A stretch of 64,000 nucleotides of DNA, from the NCBI GenBank assembly GCA_039915085.1, contig JBDSOC010000172.1, forward strand, positions 1 through 64,000, given 5' to 3'. Below, piece after piece: positions 37,046 through 45,076 of this stretch. The first letter of the stretch is position 1; each line of letters begins with the position of its first letter. Origin of the DNA: JACMLD01 sp039915085. GTDB lineage: Bacteria > Bacteroidota > Bacteroidia > Chitinophagales > Chitinophagaceae. The notes beneath the pieces were generated by a model. That model did no database searches and had not been told where the DNA came from. It worked only from the letters and a program-made list of their open reading frames with translations. Made by a program: the position numbers and the translations under genes.

Positions 37046-37260
37046 TTTTGAGATTGCTTGATTTTTGGATTTGCTGCGGATGATAGAACAACAGAAATTT
37101 TAAATCAAGAAATACACAATAAACTGATGATGTATTGGAAAAATGCTGGGCAGCATTGCTATTGTACAAGCGTGCGACGCAAGAATGTTTAATAGTAGTA
37201 ATGAAGCCCGCTTAAAAATATTTGTATACCTAATGGCTAACCGTTTATAGCTAAAGGCGG
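37046..37260. other. Intergenic stretch, possible dispersed repeat
   Basis: The left part is AT-rich with TGATTTTGAGATTGCTTGATT-type near-repeats, similar to 2605-2640 and 21803-21830. The middle holds a GC-richer segment around 37160-37185. No gene is convincing. Confidence 0.3.
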
Positions 37261-37914
37261 CTAACCCGGTATACGGCTAATGTATTTTTCTATCTGTTTT
37301 ATCTGATCTACTATTTGAGGTGTTGCAGGTTTAAGTCCTTTTGCTTTTCTAAAAAATTCTTTGGCTGCGCGAAATTCTCTTTTGGTCATCATAATGCTGC
37401 ACAACTGTAAATAAGCGGCTGCTTCGTTTTCTTTATCGGGCAAACCCTTGCGTATGGCAGAGCGGATAAATCCTTCTGCTTTTCTAATATCATTTTTCTG
37501 CATAGAGAGCATGCCCATCTGCAATAAACTGGCACCTTCTGCTTCTTTCATTGGCATACCCAGGTCAAGACCTTTCTGCATGTTTTTTTCAGCGCTGTCA
37601 AAATCCTGTTTCATCATGGCTACGTTGCCCCTGAGAGTATAATAAACTGAGCGGATGGGCTTATACATAAGACCCGGAAATTTGATGGCATTCAGCACTT
37701 TTTCAGCGCCTTCCATATCGCCATTTTCCATATACTCCTGTATTAAACGCAGTGGACCAAAAAAGAAATGGCCAAAGATGAGTACAATGCCAATCAGATA
37801 TGCCGGAAAAGCAGCCCAGAAACTATTGCCCCAGATATTGACTACCAGCCCAAGCAAAATTAAACCGATACCAATTTGAAGACGGTACCTGATTATAATA
37901 TTATAAAACTTCAT
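37261..37914 (-). CDS. TPR-repeat membrane protein
   Basis: A 217-aa protein with two N-terminal transmembrane helices (residues about 10-30 and 35-55), then about four TPR-like helix pairs (NVAMMKQDFDSAEKNMQKGL, GMLSMQKNDIRKAEGFIRSA). It probably scaffolds a membrane complex; partner unknown. Confidence 0.75.
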   Translation of the reverse strand: MKFYNIIIRYRLQIGIGLILLGLVVNIWGNSFWAAFPAYLIGIVLIFGHFFFGPLRLIQEYMENGDMEGAEKVLNAIKFPGLMYKPIRSVYYTLRGNVAMMKQDFDSAEKNMQKGLDLGMPMKEAEGASLLQMGMLSMQKNDIRKAEGFIRSAIRKGLPDKENEAAAYLQLCSIMMTKREFRAAKEFFRKAKGLKPATPQIVDQIKQIEKYISRIPG

Positions 37915-37939
37915 AGTTATAGCCTTTTAAAAAAGAGTG

Positions 37940-37947
37940 CAAAGATA
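37940..37947 (-). promoter_or_regulatory. -7 box TATCTTTG upstream of the TPR gene
   Basis: Perfect TAnnTTTG match on the minus strand, 25 nt from the ATG. Confidence 0.4.
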
Positions 37948-38036
37948 GGTTTTTGTGTTACGTGTTGTGGGCTATGTGCTTTGTAAGCAGGTTCCCCGCC
38001 GGACATAACACTCAACACACAGCACGCAAAACAATG

Positions 38037-38501
38037 CTATTCCCGCGCGTCATTAACCTCAATCCAATAGCCGTCGGGATCCTGGAAATAGATTTGTTTT
38101 ACTCCATCTACGCGTTTGGTAAAGGTCTGTTTTTCGCCGGTCCAGCTTTCAAATGGAACATTGTTTTTGGTAAGGCGGGGAATAAATTCTTCTACTGAGG
38201 GAACTGTAAAGCAGAGATGGGTATTCTTTTCTTTGGGCAGCGGTGTTTTTACGCCTGAAATAATATGCAGGTGGCTTTTAGGGCCAATAAGAAACCAGGT
38301 GTGCCGGCCATCATGAAAAGGTTCGGGAATGGTATCCAGTCCAACTACTTTCATATAGAAATCGGTGCTTATTTTTAAATCCAATACATACTGGGCGATG
38401 TGATTGAGCCGGGCACCTGAAGACTGCGCCTTTAATATGGCGGGTGTAAAGCAGCCGATTATCAAAAGTATAGCAAAGGAGAAAGGCAGGATTTTTTTCA
38501 T
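38037..38501 (-). CDS. Secreted VOC family protein
   Basis: A 154-aa protein. The start at MKKILPFSFAILLIIGCFTP gives a signal peptide; the frame is open 21 codons further up. The mature part is a VOC module (RLNHIAQYVLDLKISTDFYMKVVGLD, FTKRVDGVKQIYFQDPDGYWIEVND). An exported glyoxalase-fold protein is unusual; the substrate is unknown. Confidence 0.8.
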   Translation of the reverse strand: MKKILPFSFAILLIIGCFTPAILKAQSSGARLNHIAQYVLDLKISTDFYMKVVGLDTIPEPFHDGRHTWFLIGPKSHLHIISGVKTPLPKEKNTHLCFTVPSVEEFIPRLTKNNVPFESWTGEKQTFTKRVDGVKQIYFQDPDGYWIEVNDARE

Positions 38502-38622
38502 GATACATGCATATTTTAAGAAGGGGAAGATAAGTATTAAACAGGTGCAATTTACAGTATGCAATTTAGCCGGAATCGCTTATTTTTGCCGCCCGCCGGG
38601 CTTTAAATAATGTAAAATACCT

Positions 38623-38694
38623 GGTCTCATAGTTCAATGGATAGAATAGGAGTTTCCTAAACTCTAGATCCAAGTTCGATTCTTGGTGAGACCA
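38623..38694 (+). tRNA. tRNA-Arg, anticodon CCT
   Basis: A complete cloverleaf of 72 nt. The acceptor stem is GGTCTCA/TGAGACC with discriminator A. The anticodon stem is GGAGT/ACTCT with loop TTCCTAA (anticodon 38656-38658). The T arm is CCAAG-TTCGATT-CTTGG. CCA is not encoded as a full triplet. It reads AGG codons. Confidence 0.93.
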
Positions 38695-38763
38695 CTTTTG
38701 ATTTTTGCGGAACTACACGTTGGATACAGTTTCTATTCCTGTCGGGGATACTAAACCTTTCTT

Positions 38764-39006
38764 ATGTATTATGCATACGTTCTCAAAAGCATCCCGCACG
38801 ATTTTTTCTATAAAGGACATTGCCATAATCTCAGTAAAAGAATTCACCAGCACAATACCGGCATGACCAAATCTATCAGACCGTATCTTCCTTTTGAACT
38901 TGTTTATTTTGAAATTTTTGAGATGGAACAAGAAGCGATTAGCAGAGAAAAATACTTTAAAACTGCTGCAGGTAGAAAATTCCTGAAAACTAAACTGGCA
39001 TCGTAG
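38764..39006 (+). CDS. Small GIY-YIG nuclease-like protein
   Basis: An 80-aa stand-alone GIY-YIG domain. MYYAYVLKS and FFYKGHC represent the GIY and YIG strands; KRIHQHN carries the conserved Arg and EAISREKYFK the catalytic Glu. It lies 69 bp after tRNA-Arg. Its TAG stop codon lies inside a second, damaged copy of that tRNA (TAGTTCAATG). The family nicks DNA; homing or repair roles are both possible. Confidence 0.85.
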   Translation: MYYAYVLKSIPHDFFYKGHCHNLSKRIHQHNTGMTKSIRPYLPFELVYFEIFEMEQEAISREKYFKTAAGRKFLKTKLAS

Positions 39007-39099
39007 TTCAATGCCCGCCCGGCTGACGCCAGTCGGACGGGGATAGAATAGGAGTTTCCTAAACTCTGGATCCAAGTTCGATTCTTGGTGAGACCACTT
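39004..39099 (+). pseudogene. Damaged tRNA-Arg(CCT) copy interrupted by a hairpin
   Basis: Bases 39042-39099 match 38640-38697 of the intact tRNA and its flank with one substitution (A to G). Upstream, TAGTTCAATG of the D arm is kept but the 5' acceptor strand is lost. A 28-nt GC-rich insert (39014-39041) splits the D loop. This copy cannot form an acceptor stem. Confidence 0.85.
39014..39041. repeat. GC hairpin inserted in the tRNA D loop
   Basis: A 12-bp stem (CCCGCCCGGCTG / CAGTCGGACGGG, one mismatch and one G-T) with loop ACGC interrupts the D loop between AATG and GATA. Confidence 0.8.
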
Positions 39100-39137
39100 A
39101 GTTTTGGGAAGTAAGAAAGGGTATTTCCAAATAAAAT

Positions 39138-39206
39138 GGAGCGTATAGTTTAATCCCCCCGCGCCTTCAGTCGGGGGATACAGCGGTCTGTAGCCGATGC
39201 CCTGGC
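39138..39206 (+). pseudogene. Second tRNA-like 5' half with a D-loop hairpin
   Basis: GGAGCGTATAGTTTAAT and GATACAGCGGTCTGTAGCCG would join into a tRNA-like acceptor/D/anticodon region. Between them lies a C-rich hairpin (CCCCCG-N10-CGGGGG, about 39155-39176) at the place homologous to the first insertion. The T arm and 3' acceptor strand are absent. Confidence 0.5.
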
Positions 39207-39314
39207 AGAATATGATAAAAAAAATTGAAATTAACCGCGTTGGGGCATTCTTTTACAAAGAATATCTGTAGTGCTTTTGACTTGCAGCTCCAGCGAAATA
39301 AAATTTCGCTTTAT

Positions 39315-40274
39315 CTATCCCTTCATGGTTTGTTCCATTTTCAATGCTTTTGGAAACAGGAGATTATTTTCAAGATGAACATGTATATGCAGATCGTCTT
39401 CAAATTCAGCCAGCATTTTATACAACAAGCTATAACTGCCACATGCATCTTCCGGCAATGAATAATTATTTGAAAGCAGCCTGATATTTTCAAGATTCCT
39501 GCCCACCAATTCATGTTCTGTTTCCATAACGCTTATTGGATTCTGTATAGTGCCAAAATGAGAAACGCCAGCCTGTTGACCATTATTTACCGCCATTACC
39601 ATTTTTTTTATATAGGGGAAAAGCACTTCTTCTTCTTTAATCATATGAGCAGTCAGTTCAGCATTTATTTCTTCAGTTAATTTCCAAATGGCAAGTAATT
39701 CAGGATGCCTATCTCCATGTACATTGGCCACTTTAGATGCATAAGTTTTTATCTCAGGCAGCATTTTCTTCACATAGCTATGATGGGTGTTTACTATATA
39801 ATCTGCCAGGAAATCCAGGTTCCAGTCGTTATAAGGCAAAGAATATCTTGCGGAAGTTTTATTTGCCTGCTCCAATTCATTTTCTATTGTTGCAAGGTCA
39901 AGCCCCTTTTCTATACAAGCTTCCTTAAGTGTTTTCTTTCCGCCACAACAAAAATCAATTCCATATTTTTTAAAAACTTCTGCCTTACGCACATCCTGTG
40001 CAGCTATCTGTCCTATTGCTTCTTCATTCTTGTCAACCGTATTTTTTGTTATAGCTACCTTCCACCGTTCCGGTCCCTCTTCCAGGTATTGCCAGGAAAA
40101 AATATTACCTCTTTCCAGTAGCTGGTAATACAATGGCTTTGGATCATGATCATCGTGAATAGTTAAGATTTCGTCACTGATTAATTCATCAAACCGGGTA
40201 ATAATGACAGGGTATTTCTTCCCTTGCTGCAGCGGTGTTACATCCAGCAGGTTTTCGATTACAAAAGTTTCCAT
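39315..40274 (-). CDS. Iron-sulfur cluster repair di-iron protein (RIC) with DUF2249 domain
   Basis: A repair protein for NO- or oxidant-damaged Fe-S clusters, related to ScdA/YtfE. Residues 1-75 form a DUF2249 module (LTIHDDHDPKPLYYQLLERG). The ScdA N-terminal motif GIDFCCGGKKTLKEAC follows, then a hemerythrin-like di-iron helical domain (NTHHSYVKKMLPE, AHMIKEEEVLFPYIK, METEHELVGRNLENI, HVHLENNLLFPKAL). ATG 40274 starts the DUF2249 module. It is transcribed in the same direction as the nos genes. Confidence 0.9.
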   Translation of the reverse strand: METFVIENLLDVTPLQQGKKYPVIITRFDELISDEILTIHDDHDPKPLYYQLLERGNIFSWQYLEEGPERWKVAITKNTVDKNEEAIGQIAAQDVRKAEVFKKYGIDFCCGGKKTLKEACIEKGLDLATIENELEQANKTSARYSLPYNDWNLDFLADYIVNTHHSYVKKMLPEIKTYASKVANVHGDRHPELLAIWKLTEEINAELTAHMIKEEEVLFPYIKKMVMAVNNGQQAGVSHFGTIQNPISVMETEHELVGRNLENIRLLSNNYSLPEDACGSYSLLYKMLAEFEDDLHIHVHLENNLLFPKALKMEQTMKG

Positions 40275-40329
40275 ATAAAATATTTTTTTGTTATTAATGC
40301 AAATAACGGAAGTAAAAAAGCATTTATTT

Positions 40330-40343
40330 ATGACCAAAATCAT
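40330..40343. promoter_or_regulatory. Possible Fnr-like site upstream of RIC
   Basis: ATGAC-CAAA-ATCAT is a 14-bp dyad matching TTGAT-N4-ATCAA at 7 of 10 positions, 56 bp before the RIC start. Confidence 0.35.
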
Positions 40344-40470
40344 CTCTTCCTATAAATGCGCTGATTGTGAGGTTTGCATGACTGCAGTCTTAGTAACCGC
40401 TATTTTATATATTGCTTACCCGGTTTAGTGGTTTGTTTAAAGAAATAAATTACCGGCAGCAATCCAGCCC

Positions 40471-40851
40471 TTATACCCCATTAAAAAGTTTAAGCTGCAT
40501 TATTGTAGAAATACTAATGGCCCTTTGTTTTGCCAACCCGGCTTTATCGCCCTCAAACAATTCGTCTACCGTTGCAGCAAATAATTGATTCCACCGGGAA
40601 AAATGATCTTTATTTAAAGGGAAAAGATTATGTAGTTTTTGGTGAGACTTCATGGGGTTGCCAGTATATGAACCCGTATAAAAAATGGTGTTTTCCCAAA
40701 AATCAAACATGACCGGCAAATGCTTCTCCCAATTCACTTTTGCGATATCCGTGAAAATACCTCCGATAAGAGGATCTATTTTTACTTTCTCATAAAAACT
40801 CTTTATAAGCAACTCTATATCGGCCCTGTTTTCAATATCTTTTTTCATCAC
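40471..40851 (-). CDS. Group III truncated haemoglobin
   Basis: A 126-aa globin. LIKSFYEKVKIDPLIGGIF, LPVMFDFWENTIFYTGSYTGNPMKSHQKL (residues about 45-73) with a distal/proximal His pattern, and FSRWNQLFAATVDELFEG are typical of trHbIII. These proteins bind O2 and NO. Lies 8 bp after the hemerythrin gene, consistent with an NO-response unit. Confidence 0.88.
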   Translation of the reverse strand: MMKKDIENRADIELLIKSFYEKVKIDPLIGGIFTDIAKVNWEKHLPVMFDFWENTIFYTGSYTGNPMKSHQKLHNLFPLNKDHFSRWNQLFAATVDELFEGDKAGLAKQRAISISTIMQLKLFNGV

Positions 40852-40859
40852 TGGTAATT

Positions 40860-41294
40860 TTACTTTAACAGAAGCATGATGTCTGAAAGAATTTCTTCCG
40901 GACAGTATTGTTCAATCAATGGAAAAAGTATACGTTCCTCTTTGCGTATATGCTGCTCCAGTTTTCTTCCCAATATATCTAAATTATTAACCAGGTCAAC
41001 GGATGTCTGAACAGCGAGAAAGGCAATTGTTAATTCCTGGTGTTCCTGTATAATTTCGCCGGCAAGTTTTTCAATTTCCTTATTAAATTTCACAACTTTC
41101 TGAAGTACCTGTTCTTCTTTCCTGAAATGCTCCTGTATAGAAGAATGGAAAAAATTAAAAGCGTATAAGGCTTTTGAAGCCGGTTCAACAGGCATTCCTT
41201 TATACGCCGGAGCATCCTTTTTAAGCAGCTGTGCCAGCAACAGAGAGGGATGATGTTCTCTTGATAAAGACGCCAGTGATTCGTGCCTTTTCAT
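40860..41294 (-). CDS. Hemerythrin domain-containing protein
   Basis: A four-helix di-iron-binding protein of 144 aa: SREHHPSLLLAQLL, SSIQEHFRKEEQVL, IIQEHQELTIAFLA and EQHIRKEERILFPLIEQYCPE carry the His/Glu ligands. It is 2 bp downstream of nosY, so it belongs to the nos transcript. A role in O2/NO sensing or detoxification is an inference. Confidence 0.88.
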   Translation of the reverse strand: MKRHESLASLSREHHPSLLLAQLLKKDAPAYKGMPVEPASKALYAFNFFHSSIQEHFRKEEQVLQKVVKFNKEIEKLAGEIIQEHQELTIAFLAVQTSVDLVNNLDILGRKLEQHIRKEERILFPLIEQYCPEEILSDIMLLLK

Positions 41295-41296
41295 AT

Positions 41297-42064
41297 TTAT
41301 AAATCTTTTCTATTAAATTTTCTAAGTGATAACCAGGCAGGCACCATCACCCAGCAAAACATAACTAATAATGCAATGGTAAATCCGGCTCCTGTTCCAA
41401 AAAAATCTTTAAACACTGCGCCGGTATATCCCATCATAGCAGAAATATCCATCTTCAGTAAAATCAGTATTCTTCCCAGGTCTATTGGATTTAAACCGCT
41501 GATTACTACCATTGGCTTTTCAAGGGGGTAATCCTGGAACTGAAACAGGATAAATACTACCAGCCCATCAAATAACAATGAAAAGTATAACCACAATAAA
41601 ATAGCAATACCAATTCCTTTAGCTTTATCCCTGGTAGAAACAGCGCCCAGCATAGCAATGGCTACAAAAATCACTGATAAAAGTACACCCATTCCTACCA
41701 TGATTAAACCGGTAGCAGCAGGCGCATAAATAATAATGGGGATACCTGCGCCTCCCAAAAAAGCAAGGGTTAACGATCCTGCCAATCCTGCAAAAAGGCT
41801 GATCCAGATTTTCTTTCGTTGTAAAGGCTGGCTTACCAATAGTTCAATAAATTCAGCGCTGTTGTAAATGTAAATGGTTGAAAAAACAATTGACACAAGC
41901 GGAACAATTATCAAAATTACATTTAACAGGCTGAGTAAGCCCTTGCCTGCATTGTCTTCAATACTGAAAACACTAAGTGAAATTACAAGGAGAAAAAACG
42001 TATAAGCCAATACTATTTTATTCCGCAGAATATCAGCAATAACATATTTAATAATTTTTTTCAT
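41297..42064 (-). CDS. nosY: NosY-like ABC transporter permease
   Basis: A 255-aa permease with six transmembrane helices, the membrane partner of NosF. It begins MKKIIKYVIADILRNKIVLAY. The NosDFY complex delivers material needed to build the copper-sulfur CuZ site of NosZ. It is 3 bp from nosF. Confidence 0.88.
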   Translation of the reverse strand: MKKIIKYVIADILRNKIVLAYTFFLLVISLSVFSIEDNAGKGLLSLLNVILIIVPLVSIVFSTIYIYNSAEFIELLVSQPLQRKKIWISLFAGLAGSLTLAFLGGAGIPIIIYAPAATGLIMVGMGVLLSVIFVAIAMLGAVSTRDKAKGIGIAILLWLYFSLLFDGLVVFILFQFQDYPLEKPMVVISGLNPIDLGRILILLKMDISAMMGYTGAVFKDFFGTGAGFTIALLVMFCWVMVPAWLSLRKFNRKDL

Positions 42065-42067
42065 GAT

Positions 42068-42778
42068 TTATTTTTTCATCATCACGTTGGCAATGGCTCT
42101 TGATAATTTATCTTCTCCTGTATCTTTTCGTAAGTTTTCAAGACTTTTATGAAAAATAAGGTTTCCGTCCTGCATATAAATTACCTGGGTAACCAGGTCG
42201 TCCAGCTCACTCAGGACATGTGAGGTAATAAGTACCAGTTTACCCTTTTTCTTTTCACTTATAATTTTTTCTTTTAATATTTCTGATGCAACCGGGTCAA
42301 GGCCTGCAGTGGGTTCATCAAGAATTAAAACGTCCGGGTTAAAAAGAAAGGCGAGGCAAGCGCTTACTTTTTGCCTTGTGCCACCAGACAAGGTTCTCAT
42401 GCGTTTGTCTAACAGGCTGCCCAGTTTAAATGCATCTGCCAGTTCTTCATCCAGCTGCCTGTTTTTACTTTTTTTCCTGATGTCTTTCATCATATCCAAC
42501 ACCTGGCCAATGGTCATATTTTCAGGATAACGGCCCGTTTGCGGCATATAACCAATAAACTCGCGGTACAACCAATCGTGTAAAATATTTTTACCGTTAA
42601 AGGTGATAAAGCCGTTATCAGGCACCACCATTCCAAGAATGCTTTTTATAAGTGTTGTTTTACCGCTGCCGTTGGGGCCAATTAAAGCAATACATTCTCC
42701 TTTGTTACAGGTAACAGAAACATTATTCAGTGCCACGGGTTTACCAAAGTGCTTGGATACGTTGGTTGCAATAATCAT
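42068..42778 (-). CDS. nosF: NosF-like ABC transporter ATP-binding protein
   Basis: ABC ATPase with Walker A GPNGSGKTT, signature LSGGTRQKVS, Walker B VLILDEPTAGLDP and switch His in LITSHVLSELD. I chose ATG 42778 because it overlaps the nosD TGA as ATGA, a coupling arrangement; an ATG seven codons upstream also exists. Confidence 0.92.
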   Translation of the reverse strand: MIIATNVSKHFGKPVALNNVSVTCNKGECIALIGPNGSGKTTLIKSILGMVVPDNGFITFNGKNILHDWLYREFIGYMPQTGRYPENMTIGQVLDMMKDIRKKSKNRQLDEELADAFKLGSLLDKRMRTLSGGTRQKVSACLAFLFNPDVLILDEPTAGLDPVASEILKEKIISEKKKGKLVLITSHVLSELDDLVTQVIYMQDGNLIFHKSLENLRKDTGEDKLSRAIANVMMKK

Positions 42779-44013
42779 AGCTTTAAAGGTTTCATGCACG
42801 GATAGTCATCTTTAAGGTTCTCTGGTGTAAGGCTTGGTAAAATTCTCTCCGTTTTATCGAGTAAGGTTACCATAAAACTTCTGAACAGCATCATTGCAGG
42901 CGGGTTCTTTTCAACAATAATGGAGAACAGGCTTACCGGATGAAAAGGTATATCACCCGTATTATCTTTATTAAGGTCGTACCCCTCATATTTATCCCAA
43001 TAATTGCGGTTGAAGGTATTTAATACAAGAGAGCCATTTGTACCTACATCAAATGTGTTTGACAGAAAGTTATTTCCTGTTATAATATTATCCATACAAC
43101 TGGCTTGTATTTTCATGGCCCAACCGTTATTTGTAAACTCATTTTTTTCTACCTGCAGGCGGGTTGCGCCTTCCATAAAAATGCCACTTGTGTTATTTGT
43201 AAACTTATTGCCAATTACATAACTGTCAGAAATTTCCTTTAACAAGAGGCCAAAAGCACCATCGCCCCAGTTATCATTAAAATAATTATTAAACATTTTT
43301 ACGCCGTGTGTAAACATTACGGAAACGCCGGCGCCATTGTTGCGTAAAATGTTTGAGATATAAGCATCGTTGTGTGAAAACATAAAGTGCAGCCCATAAC
43401 GTATATTATGTTCTGAAATATTTCTCCAGATAACCGAATTGGTTACAAATTCAAAATAAATTCCATCGCGGTGCCCGTAAATATTGTTACCAATGATCCG
43501 GAGACTGTCACTCTTCCAGCAATGGATCCCATTACCACTTTGCTGCTCTGTTTGTGATGACGCCCTTAGCTGGTTGTTTTCAACAGTGCAATTGGTACCC
43601 GATTGTACATAAATGCCAAAGAAGGCATCCAGCAGTATATTACCTGAAATTACCACGTTACGCGTGTTGTATATTTTAATGCCGGCAATGTCTTCCATAC
43701 TGGAAACACCTGAATGAATAAGTTTAAATCCTTTAACGGTAACATCGCTGGCTTTTACAGAAATGATTTCATATTTGTATTCCCCGTCAAGTACGGGGTA
43801 ATTGTTACCGATAAGTACAATAGATTTATTTACTGTTATATTTTTTTCATGATAAAGGCCTGCCTGCACCCAAACCGTATCGCCTGCAACAGCTGAATTG
43901 ATGGCCTGCTGAATGACAGCAAATGGCTGGTGTTTACCAGCTTTAATTATCCTGGCAGAACAGGTAAAGCCTGTACACAGTAAAAAAAAAATTATGCACA
44001 CACTTTTTATCAT
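42775..44013 (-). CDS. nosD: NosD copper-sulfur site maturation protein
   Basis: A 412-aa periplasmic right-handed beta-helix protein (CASH/NosD repeats such as ISGNILLDAFFGIYVQSG, YVIGNKFTNNTSGIFMEG, VEKNEFTNNGWAMKIQ). The signal peptide is MIKSVCIIFFLLCTGFTCSA. It works with NosFY in NosZ maturation. Its start overlaps the NosL-fusion stop by 4 bp. Confidence 0.93.
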   Translation of the reverse strand: MIKSVCIIFFLLCTGFTCSARIIKAGKHQPFAVIQQAINSAVAGDTVWVQAGLYHEKNITVNKSIVLIGNNYPVLDGEYKYEIISVKASDVTVKGFKLIHSGVSSMEDIAGIKIYNTRNVVISGNILLDAFFGIYVQSGTNCTVENNQLRASSQTEQQSGNGIHCWKSDSLRIIGNNIYGHRDGIYFEFVTNSVIWRNISEHNIRYGLHFMFSHNDAYISNILRNNGAGVSVMFTHGVKMFNNYFNDNWGDGAFGLLLKEISDSYVIGNKFTNNTSGIFMEGATRLQVEKNEFTNNGWAMKIQASCMDNIITGNNFLSNTFDVGTNGSLVLNTFNRNYWDKYEGYDLNKDNTGDIPFHPVSLFSIIVEKNPPAMMLFRSFMVTLLDKTERILPSLTPENLKDDYPCMKPLKL

Positions 44014-45032
44014 GGTTTCAGGAGATCGTTCCAGTGAAGAACTGTTCCGCTATATTGCTTCATTACAACATTCAGATCGCTGATATTACTGAAGGCCGCA
44101 ATGTTTCCTTGCATCGGGCTTCTCAATGAATCACTTTTAAGGAACATGGCCTGCCCGGCCTTAATAAGTGAATGGTTGTTGCTGAAATCCGTAAAATAAT
44201 AAGCGGCCGCCTGGCTACGATCAAAACTATTTGATTGTGCCCAGGAAAGAATACAATGTGCATCATCAAATTTATACACCTTTCCTTTCTTTGTTATTAT
44301 CTCTGCACCAAACCGGTTATCGCTCACTGTCATTTTGCAAAAACTACAATTGTCTTTACCAGTCAAAATGGCCTCTGATCCACTATTGCAGGAACCTGTA
44401 CTAACAAGTAATATTACAGCAACAGAAGTTTTATAAAAATTGCTTAACCCTGATTTTTTCTTAAAAAATTTCCATTCCAGCACTACGAGGGAGAGCAACG
44501 TAACCCCTGCACCTATAAATATCCATCCGCCAATAGCAGGTATTGAATAAGCACCAAAATTCAATAATTGTTTAAAGCCAATTAAAGGAGGCTGGTAGGC
44601 CATCCCGGGAACGATTATAGCAGCATCAGGGTTAAGATTATGCCCGTAATTGTATTCCCATTTCCAGAAATCAATCATGGCAACAATACCAAAACACAAA
44701 AACAGTACAAACAAAATATTTAGCCATTTTCTCCTGTTTGCCAATGCAACCAGCAGGAATGCGGCTGCAAAACCTATGATGCAGTAAGGAAGAATAGTAA
44801 ATTCAAAAAAATCTTCATTATGCAATGACTTCATGCCTATATAATGATTAAGGCCGTTGATGATATCTACATTACCTTTCAAGCCATTGGCATGAATCGT
44901 CAGGCTCAGCCCCTCAGGATACTGGGGTGCATCTAAATCTATCCGCCAGATAGGGACGAATATTACAACCACCAATCCAATGGCTGCAACCACCAGTAAA
45001 AGCCTGCTGATATTATTTAACGTATGCTTCAT
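44010..45032 (-). CDS. nosL: Multi-pass membrane protein fused to NosL
   Basis: Residues 1-195 hold about five transmembrane helices and a periplasmic loop (ANGLKGNVDIINGLNHYIGMKSLH). Residues 205-340 are a NosL copper chaperone domain: an internal lipoprotein-like signal (SVAVILLVSTGSC) precedes CSFCKMTVSDNRFGAE and DDAHCILSWA. NosL delivers Cu(I) for NosZ. The N-terminal part resembles no domain I can name. Either a true fusion or two genes joined by loss of a stop. Confidence 0.85.
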   Translation of the reverse strand: MKHTLNNISRLLLVVAAIGLVVVIFVPIWRIDLDAPQYPEGLSLTIHANGLKGNVDIINGLNHYIGMKSLHNEDFFEFTILPYCIIGFAAAFLLVALANRRKWLNILFVLFLCFGIVAMIDFWKWEYNYGHNLNPDAAIIVPGMAYQPPLIGFKQLLNFGAYSIPAIGGWIFIGAGVTLLSLVVLEWKFFKKKSGLSNFYKTSVAVILLVSTGSCNSGSEAILTGKDNCSFCKMTVSDNRFGAEIITKKGKVYKFDDAHCILSWAQSNSFDRSQAAAYYFTDFSNNHSLIKAGQAMFLKSDSLRSPMQGNIAAFSNISDLNVVMKQYSGTVLHWNDLLKP

Positions 45033-45076
45033 CCTGAATCATTTTTATGGCTGAACTCAAAAACATTTGAAAAAAA

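Noticed and set aside
38589..38602. GC palindrome just upstream of tRNA-Arg as another D-loop-type hairpin
   Set aside because: GCCCGCCGGGC is short and outside any tRNA-like sequence; it may be part of the tRNA promoter region.
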